Positions 7,416 through 14,413 of a stretch of DNA of 19,721 nt are shown here, piece by piece; positions within the stretch are counted from its first letter, which is position 1, and every line of letters begins with the position of its first letter. The DNA comes from JALZBL01 sp040004775. Lineage in GTDB: Bacteria; Actinomycetota; Actinomycetes; Mycobacteriales; Jatrophihabitantaceae. The notes beneath the pieces were generated by a model. The model saw only the letters and a list, made by a program, of their open reading frames with translations, was not told where the DNA came from and did no database searches. Made by a program: the position numbers and the translations under genes. The stretch is from the NCBI GenBank assembly GCA_040004775.1, contig JBDUAD010000052.1:1-19721 (forward strand), written 5' to 3'.

Positions 7416-8486
7416 GTGATCCGCTGGCGCTCGGGACGGGTGAGTGCGGTGGGGCGGGAATGGCCGGGCGTGCGTGAGGTCACCGTCGATGTGCCCTCCG
7501 ACGGAGCGACGCCGGCGCTGGCCTATGTCGATCTCGTCGGGAGTCCCGACATCGGCGACGAGGTCGTACTCAACACCACCGCATTGGCCCAGGGCCTGGG
7601 TACCGGTGGTCACGCGCTGGTGGTCGCCCTGCCCGGGCGGCTGCCGGCCGACCAGGACGGGCCCGGTCACATCGTGAAGGCGCGATACACGCCGCTGCAG
7701 ACGTCGGTGCTGGGCGTCGACGAGCAGCAGTCCGATCACCACGACCTGATCGCCGCCGCCACCAGCCTGGACGGCCTGCCGGTGGTGGTCAGCGATCTGC
7801 ACTCCGCGCTGCCCGCGGTGGTGGCGGGGCTGCTGGCCGAGCGCCCGGACGCGCGGATCGCCTATGTCCTCACCGACGGCGGTGCCCTCCCCCTGGCCTA
7901 CTCCCGCACCGTCGCTGCGCTGTCCGAGCAGCTGTGCGGAACGGTGAGCACTGGGCAGGCCTTCGGCGGTGATCTCGAGACGGTGACCGTGCACACCGGG
8001 CTGCTGGCCGCCCGCCACGTGCTGCGGGCCGACGTCGCGGTGGTCAGTCAGGGGCCGGGCAACCTCGGCACCGGCACGCCGTGGGGATTCTCCGGGGTGG
8101 CTGCCGGTGAGGCAGTCAACGCCGTCGGCGTGCTCGGCGGGCGGGCGGTCGGGGCGCTGCGGATCTCCGGCGCCGACGCGCGTGAGCGCCACCGCGGCAT
8201 TTCCCACCATTGCCTGACCGCATTCGGCCGGGTCGCGCTGGCGCCGGTCGACCTGGTGGTGCCGGCGCCGTTGCCGGAAACCGTGGCGGTGACGGTCGAG
8301 CGTCAACTGGCCGGGCTCGGCGGCCCCGGGCGGGTGGTCCGCGTACCGGACACCGGCCTGCGGGACGTCCTGCGGCGTTCACCGGTGTCCATGTCGACGA
8401 TGGGGCGCAGCCTCGAGACCGACCTCATCTACTTCGTGGCCGCGGCGGCCGCCGGTCGGTACGCGGCTCGGCTGATCGGCGGGTAA
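7416..8486 (+). CDS. DUF3866 family protein
   Basis: A 356-residue protein that I recognise as DUF3866, a conserved actinobacterial family of unknown function. Recognisable blocks are the N-terminal VIRWRSGRVSAV followed by a small beta-rich part, the HIVKARYTPLQTSVLGVDEQ region around residues 87-106, VLTDGGALPLAYSRTVAAL around 152-170, and the very conserved SQGPGNLGTGTPWGFSGV around 212-229. The Gly-rich VVSQGPGNLGTGT turn looks like a nucleotide- or phosphate-binding loop, but no enzyme activity has been assigned. No membrane segment or signal peptide is obvious. The start is GTG 7416, supported by the upstream TANNNT box. In-frame starts further upstream (from 7227) would lie inside pafB on the other strand. 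It is followed after 35 bp by the oxidoreductase, probably in one transcript. Confidence 0.88.
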   Translation: MIRWRSGRVSAVGREWPGVREVTVDVPSDGATPALAYVDLVGSPDIGDEVVLNTTALAQGLGTGGHALVVALPGRLPADQDGPGHIVKARYTPLQTSVLGVDEQQSDHHDLIAAATSLDGLPVVVSDLHSALPAVVAGLLAERPDARIAYVLTDGGALPLAYSRTVAALSEQLCGTVSTGQAFGGDLETVTVHTGLLAARHVLRADVAVVSQGPGNLGTGTPWGFSGVAAGEAVNAVGVLGGRAVGALRISGADARERHRGISHHCLTAFGRVALAPVDLVVPAPLPETVAVTVERQLAGLGGPGRVVRVPDTGLRDVLRRSPVSMSTMGRSLETDLIYFVAAAAAGRYAARLIGG

Positions 8487-8521
8487 CGAGTGCTCAATGG
8501 CGGCGTGCGAGGCTGACCGCC

Positions 8522-9583
8522 ATGAGCAGATTCGCGGTGGTCGGCGCCGGCTGGCGGGCCGCCTACTTCTGGCGGGCGGCCGAGCAGCTTTCCGACATCG
8601 AGTGCGTCGGGGCGGTGGTGCGCAGTCCCCGACCGCTGCCGGTGCCGGCGTTCGAGTCCCTCGAGGAGTGCCTGAGCGTCACCCGCCCGGACTTCGTCAT
8701 CACCGCGGTGCCGTGGTCGGCGTCGCCTCGGCTCATTCGCGAGCTGGTCGAGCGGGGAATGGCGGTCCTGGCCGAGACGCCGCCCGCACCGGACCGCGAC
8801 GGACTGTTCGCGCTCTGGGCCGACGTCGGTGCGTCAGGGCTGGTGCAGGTGGCCGAGCAGTATCTGCTGATGCCCTCGCACGCCGCCCGCCTGGCTCTGG
8901 CGCGGACCGGAGCCATCGGGCGGGTCACCTCGGTCCAGGTGTCCTCGACCCACCAGTACCACGCGGTGTCGCTGATGCGCGGCTTCCTGGGTGCCGGGCT
9001 CACCCCGGTCACGGCCCGGGCCACCTCGTTCACCGCCGACTTACTCGACCCACTGGCCAAGAACGGCTGGACCGACGCCACGGACCCCACACCGGCGACC
9101 ACCGTGCTGGCCACCCTCGACTTCGGCGACGGCCGCTCGGGGCTCTACGACTTCACCGACAACCAGTGGCACAACCAGTTGCGGTTCCGCCGCATCCTCG
9201 TCCGCGGCAGCCTCGGTGAGCTGCGTGACGACGAGGTGGTCCGGCTGCCCGAGCCACGGACCTTCCTGCGTTCCGCGCTGGTGCGCCGCCAAACCGGCTA
9301 CGACCTCGACCTCGACGGCTTCGAGACCGAGCACATCACCCTGGGCGACCATGTTCTCTACCGCAATCCGTACCCCGGCCGGCGCTGGAGCGACGAGGAG
9401 ATTGCCATCGCCACGCTGCTCGAGGCCACTGCACGCTGGGCCGCCGGCGACGGTCCGGCGCCGTACCCGCTCGCCGAGGCTTCGCACGACCACCTGATCG
9501 CACTGGCCGTCGCCGAGTCGGCCGAGCAGGACGGGCGGGTGACCACGCCGACCCCACCGTGGGCATCGGCCCGGGAGCAGTAG
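8522..9583 (+). CDS. Gfo/Idh/MocA-like NAD(P)-dependent oxidoreductase
   Basis: A 353-residue protein starting at ATG 8522, with GAGG about 9 nt upstream. The N-terminus (FAVVGAGWRAAYF, residues 4-16) is a Rossmann dinucleotide-binding turn, followed by the typical second strand (ECVGAVVRS), the DFVITAVPW strand and a segment VLAETPPAPD at about 82-91. The latter is where most Gfo/Idh/MocA enzymes have Glu-Lys-Pro. Here Lys is replaced by Thr (ETP, 85-87), so the usual catalytic lysine is absent and the chemistry may differ. The C-terminal half has the expected mixed beta-sheet (TVLATLDFGDGRSGLYDFTD). The substrate is probably a sugar or cyclitol derivative, but that is inferred from the superfamily. 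The stop codon lies in the loop of the hairpin at 9563-9598. It follows the DUF3866 gene by 35 bp and converges on the DyP peroxidase gene. Confidence 0.85.
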   Translation: MSRFAVVGAGWRAAYFWRAAEQLSDIECVGAVVRSPRPLPVPAFESLEECLSVTRPDFVITAVPWSASPRLIRELVERGMAVLAETPPAPDRDGLFALWADVGASGLVQVAEQYLLMPSHAARLALARTGAIGRVTSVQVSSTHQYHAVSLMRGFLGAGLTPVTARATSFTADLLDPLAKNGWTDATDPTPATTVLATLDFGDGRSGLYDFTDNQWHNQLRFRRILVRGSLGELRDDEVVRLPEPRTFLRSALVRRQTGYDLDLDGFETEHITLGDHVLYRNPYPGRRWSDEEIAIATLLEATARWAAGDGPAPYPLAEASHDHLIALAVAESAEQDGRVTTPTPPWASAREQ

Positions 9584-9598
9584 CTTCCGGGCCGATGC
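9563..9598. terminator. Bidirectional hairpin terminator between convergent genes
   Basis: The arms gcatcggcccgg (9563-9574) and ccgggccgatgc (9587-9598) are perfectly complementary over 12 bp. The stem extends inward by one G-T pair and three more pairs (76-78 with 83-85 of the 9500s) to a 4-nt loop, AGTA. There is no T-tract on either side, as with many actinobacterial I-shaped terminators. It lies between the convergent oxidoreductase (stop 9583) and DyP (stop 9615) genes and could stop transcription from both. Confidence 0.75.
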
Positions 9599-9614
9599 AC
9601 GTGCCGGTCGTGCG

Positions 9615-11039
9615 TCAGAGCGTGTCGAGGAAGGCCAGAGACGGCATGAAGAAGTACTGGCCACCCTTCAGCGTCACGGCCTGAGCGGCCTGATCGGTGG
9701 TCATGCGCGCCGGGTCGCCCCACGCCTTCGGGAAGTCGGTCTGCGGGCGCGGGCCCTGCCCGATCACCGGGTCCAGCCCGGCCGGCGTGGGCGAGGTGAA
9801 CGGGAAGTTCGGGTTGTTCACCCACGCCGCCTGAGTGAACTCGAACTGATTGCCGAGATCGGCGTTGAAGGCCATGAACAGCAGGCCGACGTCGCCGGTG
9901 GGACGCGCCGACGGCGGCAGGTCACCGTTCGGGTCGTCGCTGCGGTGACCGTAGGTCTGCCCGCGCCGGGCCATGATGTGGCTGCGCTCGAAGGCCAGGT
10001 TGGCCGGACCGCCGCCGGGCGCCCCGCCCGACCCGCGGGGGTTCGACTTGCGGATATGGGCATGGAACGGGCACTTCGAGCCTTCGGCGTCGCTGTCGTA
10101 GCTGAAGTTGTTCATCAGCGGCTCGTGGGCGCCGGCCTCGGACTGGATGGTCAGCGGCGTGCCGTCCTCGAACCGGCCGATGATCATCGCGCCCGCCCGC
10201 TCCGTGTCCTCGCCGACCAACCCCAGGCGGTCGGCCAGGTCGTCCTCGGCCTCCTTGAACAGGGCGACGTTCTGCTCCAGCTTGCGGAAGACGAGGTAGC
10301 TGCCGAAGTGCACGCTGGGGTCCGGTGCAGCCGGGTCGGCCACCACCAGCTGGCCAAGGGGGAAGGCCGGGTTCCAGGCGTTGGTGCCGTCGGTGGTGTT
10401 GGTCTCGTCGGTGACATCCTCGGCGAGGAACAGCGGCTGGCTGCGCCCGTCGACGTAGCCGAAGTGCTCGATGCCGTGCCCGTCGGCGTTGACCAGGCTG
10501 CGTCCGGTCTCCTCGCCCAGCACGGTGATGCCCTCGGTGAGCAGATCCAGGATGGCGTTGCGCACGCCCACGTAGCGTCCTTCGTTGGTCGCGGCGTCAC
10601 CGACCAGCACAACGGCGTGGATATCGCCGCGATAGGTCGGCTCCCACAGCGAGATCGCCGGGTCGTCCAAGGCGCCGCGGGAACCCTTCATGCCGCCGGG
10701 CTGGGAGAACTTGGCGTCGGCCGGGGTCGCGGCCACGCTGAGCGCGCTGTAGCCCGACGCGGTCAGACCGACGCCCACGTAGGTGGCGCTGGCGCTCGGG
10801 TCGTGGCTGGCCTTGAACGCCTGGATCTCGAGCAGATGGTCCTTGGCCGACTTCATGTGGGTCCGCACGCCCTGCAGGAAGGTCCGGGCCTCGGCGGCGA
10901 CGTCGAAGTGTAGGAACAGCACGGTCAGGTCATCGCGCACGTGCGGTTTGACGATGTTGGGCTGCAGGTTTTCCAGCATGGTTTCCGCGTCGCCGGTCGC
11001 GGACGTCCACTGCAGCGGTTGCGTCAGGTCGATGGACAT
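9615..11039 (-). CDS. DyP-type (dye-decolorizing) heme peroxidase
   Basis: A 474-residue member of the DyP heme-peroxidase family, which uses hydrogen peroxide to oxidise dyes, phenolics and other reductants. The distal GXXDG motif is present as GYVDG (residues 194-198, catalytic Asp197). The proximal heme-ligand region is CPFHAHIRKSNPRG (about 323-336, probable ligand His328), and a distal Arg lies in MARRGQTYG (358/359). The long form with CPF-x-AHIRK resembles the larger, bacterial C/V-type DyPs rather than secreted EfeB. No Tat or Sec signal peptide is present despite the nearby tatC, so a cytoplasmic enzyme is expected. The C-terminus (FFMPSLAFLDTL) is the normal end of the fold and not an encapsulin cargo peptide. 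The ATG at 11039 has a strong GGGGAGGA Shine-Dalgarno 5 nt upstream; the open frame to 11297 is spurious. Confidence 0.93.
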   Translation of the reverse strand: MSIDLTQPLQWTSATGDAETMLENLQPNIVKPHVRDDLTVLFLHFDVAAEARTFLQGVRTHMKSAKDHLLEIQAFKASHDPSASATYVGVGLTASGYSALSVAATPADAKFSQPGGMKGSRGALDDPAISLWEPTYRGDIHAVVLVGDAATNEGRYVGVRNAILDLLTEGITVLGEETGRSLVNADGHGIEHFGYVDGRSQPLFLAEDVTDETNTTDGTNAWNPAFPLGQLVVADPAAPDPSVHFGSYLVFRKLEQNVALFKEAEDDLADRLGLVGEDTERAGAMIIGRFEDGTPLTIQSEAGAHEPLMNNFSYDSDAEGSKCPFHAHIRKSNPRGSGGAPGGGPANLAFERSHIMARRGQTYGHRSDDPNGDLPPSARPTGDVGLLFMAFNADLGNQFEFTQAAWVNNPNFPFTSPTPAGLDPVIGQGPRPQTDFPKAWGDPARMTTDQAAQAVTLKGGQYFFMPSLAFLDTL

Positions 11040-11236
11040 GGCATTCCTCCCCTTGGATCGAGCTCGGTACCTGGCAGGAGGAAGACCTGTGACGCGTAAT
11101 ACACCCAATCGATGTTGGTTCGGAGAAGCTAAAACGGTGAGCCGAAGGGCGTTGGTCTTGGGCTGATGATCAGCAACGCAACAATTGCGCGCCAACGAAG
11201 GCAGGCGCGACGATCGACATGCGCCCTCGAGTCGCT
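11040..11236 (-). promoter_or_regulatory. 197-bp upstream region of the DyP gene with two small palindromes
   Basis: This gap between the pafA stop and the DyP start is clearly less GC-rich than its surroundings (especially 11090-11190) and so looks like a promoter region. It contains GCTGAT-G-ATCAGC (11162-11174, perfect 6-bp arms) and directly beside it CGCAA-CAA-TTGCG (11177-11189, perfect 5-bp arms), which could be regulator sites. TAGCTT (minus strand, 11131-11126) fits TANNNT as a -10, but no -35 is visible. No pafA terminator hairpin is evident, so read-through from pafA is also possible. Confidence 0.35.
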
Positions 11237-12607
11237 CTACATGGATTCGATCAACTTCTCCACGCGGTCGTCGACGCTGCGGAACGGGTCCTTGCACAGG
11301 ACCGTGCGCTGGGCCTGGTCGTTGAGCTTCAGGTGCACCCAGTCAACGGTGAAGTCGCGGCGGCGGTCCTGGGCCCGGCGGATGAAGTCCCCGCGCAGCT
11401 TGGCCCGGGTGCTCTGCGGCGGCACGCTCTTGGCCTCGAACACCTCAAGATCACGCACCGCCCGGGCCACCGCCCCGCGCTCCTGCAACAGGTAGTACAA
11501 CCCCCGGCCACGGCGGATGTCGTGGTAGGTCAGGTCGAGCTGAGCCACCCGGGGCGAGGACAGGGAGAGGTCGTGCTTGGCCTGGTAGCGCTCGATGAGG
11601 GTCAGCTTGGTCGCCCAGTCGATCTCGCGGTCGATCAACCCGAGGTCGGAGGTCTCCACCGCACGCAGGGTTCGGTCCCACAGCTCGAGCACGCGCTGGT
11701 CGGCCGCCGACACTCCCGCCCGTCCGGCGAACTCCTGCGCGCGGTGCAGATAGTCGCGCTGGATCTCCAGCGCCGACGCCGAGCGGCCCGAGGCCAGCCT
11801 CAGCAGCTTGGTCCCGGTGATGTCATGGGATATCTCGCGGATGGCGCGGATCGGGTTCTCCAGGGCCAGGTCCCGGAAGGCGGCCCCCTGCTCGATCATG
11901 CGCAGCACCAGGTCGGCCGAGCCGACCTTGACCAGCGTGGTGCACTCGTTCATGTTCGAGTCACCGACGATCACGTGCAGCCGGCGGTAGCGCTCGGCGT
12001 CGGCGTGCGGTTCGTCGCGGGTGTTGATGATCGGCCGGGACCGGGTGGTGGCCGAGGACACGCCCTCCCAAATGTGCTCGGCCCGCTGGCTCAGGCAGTA
12101 CACCGCACCACGTGGCGTCTGCAGGACCTTGCCCGCGCCGCAGATGAGCTGGCGGGTGACCAGGAACGGAATGAGGACGTCGGCCAGCCGGCTGAACTCC
12201 CCCGTCCGTCCGACGAGGTAGTTCTCGTGGCAGCCGTAGGAGTTGCCGGCCGAGTCGGTGTTGTTCTTGAACAGGTAGATGTCGCCGGCGATGCCCTCGT
12301 CGTGCAGGCGCAGCTCGGCGTCGATCAATAGGCCTTCGATGATCCGCTCGCCGGCCTTGTCGTGCGCGACCAGCGACAGCAGGTCGTCACATTCGGGGGT
12401 GGCGTACTCGGGGTGGCTGCCGACGTCGAGGTAGAGGCGGGCGCCGTTGCGCAAGAAGACGTTGCTTGACCGGCCCCAGGACACGACGCGGCGGAACAGG
12501 TAGCGGGCCACCTCGTCCGGGCTCAGGCGACGCTGTCCGCGGAATGTGCAGGTGACCCCGTACTCGTTCTCGATGCCGAAGATTCGCCGGTCCACCGCAG
12601 CTGTCAC
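11237..12607 (-). CDS. pafA: Pup-protein ligase PafA
   Basis: PafA attaches Pup through its C-terminal glutamate to lysines of target proteins in an ATP-dependent, glutamine-synthetase-like reaction. The 456-residue protein carries the family blocks FGIENEYGVTCTFRGQ (10-25), SNVFLRNGARLYLDVGSHPEYATPEC (48-73, with the catalytic-type Asp61), GDIYLFKNNTDSAGNSYGCHENYL, the ATRSRPIINTRDEPHADAE nucleotide/metal region, and the C-terminal DFTVDWVHLKLNDQAQRTVLCKDPF. Length is close to that of M. tuberculosis PafA (452). The GTG start at 12607 overlaps the prcA stop (GTGA); GTG 12595 (VDRRIFG) would match the shorter N-termini of relatives. Being coupled to prcA differs from M. tuberculosis, where other genes separate them. 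Confidence 0.97.
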   Translation of the reverse strand: MTAAVDRRIFGIENEYGVTCTFRGQRRLSPDEVARYLFRRVVSWGRSSNVFLRNGARLYLDVGSHPEYATPECDDLLSLVAHDKAGERIIEGLLIDAELRLHDEGIAGDIYLFKNNTDSAGNSYGCHENYLVGRTGEFSRLADVLIPFLVTRQLICGAGKVLQTPRGAVYCLSQRAEHIWEGVSSATTRSRPIINTRDEPHADAERYRRLHVIVGDSNMNECTTLVKVGSADLVLRMIEQGAAFRDLALENPIRAIREISHDITGTKLLRLASGRSASALEIQRDYLHRAQEFAGRAGVSAADQRVLELWDRTLRAVETSDLGLIDREIDWATKLTLIERYQAKHDLSLSSPRVAQLDLTYHDIRRGRGLYYLLQERGAVARAVRDLEVFEAKSVPPQSTRAKLRGDFIRRAQDRRRDFTVDWVHLKLNDQAQRTVLCKDPFRSVDDRVEKLIESM

Positions 12608-13530
12608 TGCCCGCCGGCCGGCGTCCCGGCGCCGTCACTACCCGAGTCCGGCGATGACCGCTCGGCCGCGTCGGTCGACGACTCGTCGCCGGCCGATCCA
12701 CGGTCGGTCCCTGGTTCCTCGGTCGGTTGCGGGCCGGTCGTTGGCGCGGAGGACGCTTCGTCGGCTCCGGGCCGCGGCACGGCGTCGTCAGCCGGCGCAT
12801 TGGCCGGCTCGGCCGCTGGAGCGTCGACGGCCGAGGTGGGCAGAACCTCACTCAGCGCCACGCCGACGAGGCGGCGGAAGCTGCGCTGCGGGCGGTTGCG
12901 GTCCAGCACCGCTACTTCGAGCTGGCTGGCCACGAGCGTGCGGGCTCCACCGTTCTCCCCGCCCACCGATCCCAGCGCGGCCACGGCGACGGCGATCGCG
13001 TCGGGCAGGTCCAGCCCGGCCTGGTAGGTCTGGCGCAGCGAGGCGGTCAGCGCGTCGGCCTGCCCGCCCATGACCAGGAACTCAGGCTCGTCGTCGATCG
13101 TGCCGTCGTAGGTCAGGCGGTAGATCTGGTCCTCGGCCGCGGTCGCTCCGACCTCGGCCACGCACAGCTCGACCTCGTACGGCTTGGACTGCTCGGTGAA
13201 AATTGCTCCGAGCGTCTGGGCGTAGGCGTTGGCCAGCGAGCGGGCGGTGACGTCGCGGCGGTCGTAGGAGTAGCCGCGCATATCGGCCAGGCGGATGCCG
13301 GCCACCCGCAGGTTCTCGAACTCGTTGTACTTGCCCACCGCGGCGAAGCCGATGCGGTCGTAGATCTCGCTGACCTTGTGCAGGGCGGAGCTCGCGTTCT
13401 CGGCCACGAAGAGGATGCCATCGGTGTAGCGCAGGACGGTTACGCTGCGCCCGCGGGAGATGCCCTTGCGGGCGTACTCCGAGCGATCGCGCATGATCTG
13501 CTCGGCCGAGGCGTAGAACGGCATGCTCAT
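12604..13530 (-). CDS. prcA: 20S proteasome alpha subunit PrcA with a long acidic C-terminal tail
   Basis: PrcA forms the two outer heptameric rings of the core particle and its N-terminus gates entry. The N-terminal region (MPFYASAEQIMRDRSEYARKGISRG) and the body (FVAENASSALHKVSEIYDRIGFAAVGKYNEF, YDRRDVTARSLANAYAQTLG, FTEQSKPYEVELCVAEV) match bacterial alpha subunits. There is no N-terminal catalytic Thr, as expected. The fold ends near residue 230. Residues 231-308 are a low-complexity Pro/Ala/Ser/Asp/Glu-rich tail without lysine, ending in AGGQ. M. tuberculosis PrcA is 248 residues with a tail of only about a dozen, so this one is unusually long. The start is ATG 13530 (MSMPFY; ATG 13524 is also possible). 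No clear Shine-Dalgarno is seen and a hairpin fills the 34-nt gap after prcB. It overlaps pafA by 4 nt. Confidence 0.96.
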   Translation of the reverse strand: MSMPFYASAEQIMRDRSEYARKGISRGRSVTVLRYTDGILFVAENASSALHKVSEIYDRIGFAAVGKYNEFENLRVAGIRLADMRGYSYDRRDVTARSLANAYAQTLGAIFTEQSKPYEVELCVAEVGATAAEDQIYRLTYDGTIDDEPEFLVMGGQADALTASLRQTYQAGLDLPDAIAVAVAALGSVGGENGGARTLVASQLEVAVLDRNRPQRSFRRLVGVALSEVLPTSAVDAPAAEPANAPADDAVPRPGADEASSAPTTGPQPTEEPGTDRGSAGDESSTDAAERSSPDSGSDGAGTPAGGQ

Positions 13531-13537
13531 GCGCGCT

Positions 13538-13564
13538 GCCGCCCGGCCGCCGACGTCGGGCGGC
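13538..13564 (-). other. Hairpin in the prcB-prcA intercistronic gap
   Basis: The arms gccgcccg (13538-13545) and cgggcggc (13557-13564) are perfectly complementary (8 bp, 11-nt loop). The hairpin begins directly after the prcB stop codon and ends 7 nt before the prcA ATG, the place where a ribosome-binding site would normally be. It could affect re-initiation, mRNA processing or the alpha/beta ratio. It may also be only GC-rich chance. Confidence 0.5.
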
Positions 13565-14413
13565 TCACGAGCCCGGCCGATCGGTCCGCTCGTCCACGAC
13601 CTGGGCCACGACGGACTCGAGTTCGGCGTCGTCCACCCGGGCCGTGCCCTCGGCCGCCGCGGTGCGAACCACCGGATAGATGCGCCGCCGCTGGTCCGGC
13701 CCGCCGGTGGCCGAGTCGTCGTCGGCGGCGTCGAACAGAGCCTCGACCACCACGCGGACGGCCTCCTGGCGGGTGAGGCCGGGATGCCAGACCTTCTTCA
13801 GGGAGCCGCGCGCGAACACCGACCCGGAACCGATGGAGTGGTAGTACTGCTCGGCGTAGCGCCCGCCGGTGACGTCGAAGCTGTAGATGCGCGCGGGGTC
13901 GGCTGAGGCGTGTATGTCGTAGCCGGCGAACAACGGGACGACGGCCAGGCCCTGCATCGCCGCGCCGAGATTGTTGCGGATCATCGTCGACATCCGGTTG
14001 GCCTTGCCGTCGAGGGTCAGCGGCATGCCCTCGATCTTCTCGTAGTGCTCCAGTTCGACCTGGAACAGCCGAACGATTTCGACGGCGATCCCGGCCGTGC
14101 CGGCGATGCCGACCAAGGAGTAGGAGTCGGCGTCGAAGACCTTCTCGATGTCCCGCTGGGCGATCAGGTTGCCCATCGTGGCCCGGCGGTCGCCGGCCAC
14201 GATCACGCCGTCGGCGTAGAGCGCGGCGACGATCGTGGTGCCGTGCGGGGCGAGCTCAGTGACGGCCCCGACGTCGCCGGCACCAGCCCAGTCCCCGACA
14301 CGGCGGGAGGGCAGCAGGTGCGGAGCGGCTGCGCCCAGGAACTCCGAGAACGACGAACCGCCCGGGCTGGTGGCCAGGCCGAGCAGACCGCGTTCGGCTC
14401 GCTCGCCGCTCAC
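13565..14413 (-). CDS. prcB: 20S proteasome beta subunit PrcB (catalytic)
   Basis: PrcB forms the inner rings and carries the N-terminal-threonine protease activity. The 282-residue precursor has a 58-residue propeptide ending in LAPHG, and cleavage before Thr59 (TTIVAAL) gives the mature enzyme. Counting from that Thr, the catalytic set Thr1, Asp17 (GDRRAT) and Lys33 (IEKVFD) is complete (full-length 59, 75 and 91). Other conserved parts are SLVGIAGTAGIAVEIVRLFQVELEHYEKIEG and the YYHSIGSGSVFARGSLKK segment. The propeptide includes FLGAAAPHLLP, as in actinobacterial homologues, where it assists or limits assembly. The GTG start at 14413 overlaps the pup stop (GTGA), so pup and prcB are translationally coupled. 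Confidence 0.97.
   Translation of the reverse strand: MSGERAERGLLGLATSPGGSSFSEFLGAAAPHLLPSRRVGDWAGAGDVGAVTELAPHGTTIVAALYADGVIVAGDRRATMGNLIAQRDIEKVFDADSYSLVGIAGTAGIAVEIVRLFQVELEHYEKIEGMPLTLDGKANRMSTMIRNNLGAAMQGLAVVPLFAGYDIHASADPARIYSFDVTGGRYAEQYYHSIGSGSVFARGSLKKVWHPGLTRQEAVRVVVEALFDAADDDSATGGPDQRRRIYPVVRTAAAEGTARVDDAELESVVAQVVDERTDRPGS

Noticed and set aside
9615..9650. Encapsulin cargo-loading peptide at the DyP C-terminus.
   Set aside because: The protein ends in FFMPSLAFLDTL, the normal end of the DyP fold, with no Gly/Ser/Leu-rich targeting extension, and no encapsulin gene is nearby.
11058..11071. TCGAGCTCGGTACC, identical to 14 bases of a common cloning-vector polylinker (SacI-KpnI part).
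   Set aside because: The match stops on both sides and the flanks continue as normal genomic sequence with the DyP ribosome-binding site, so chance is more likely than vector contamination.
11162..11189. Rho-independent terminator after pafA.
   Set aside because: The palindromes here have only 5-6-bp arms and no T-tract, and are better described as possible operator sites.
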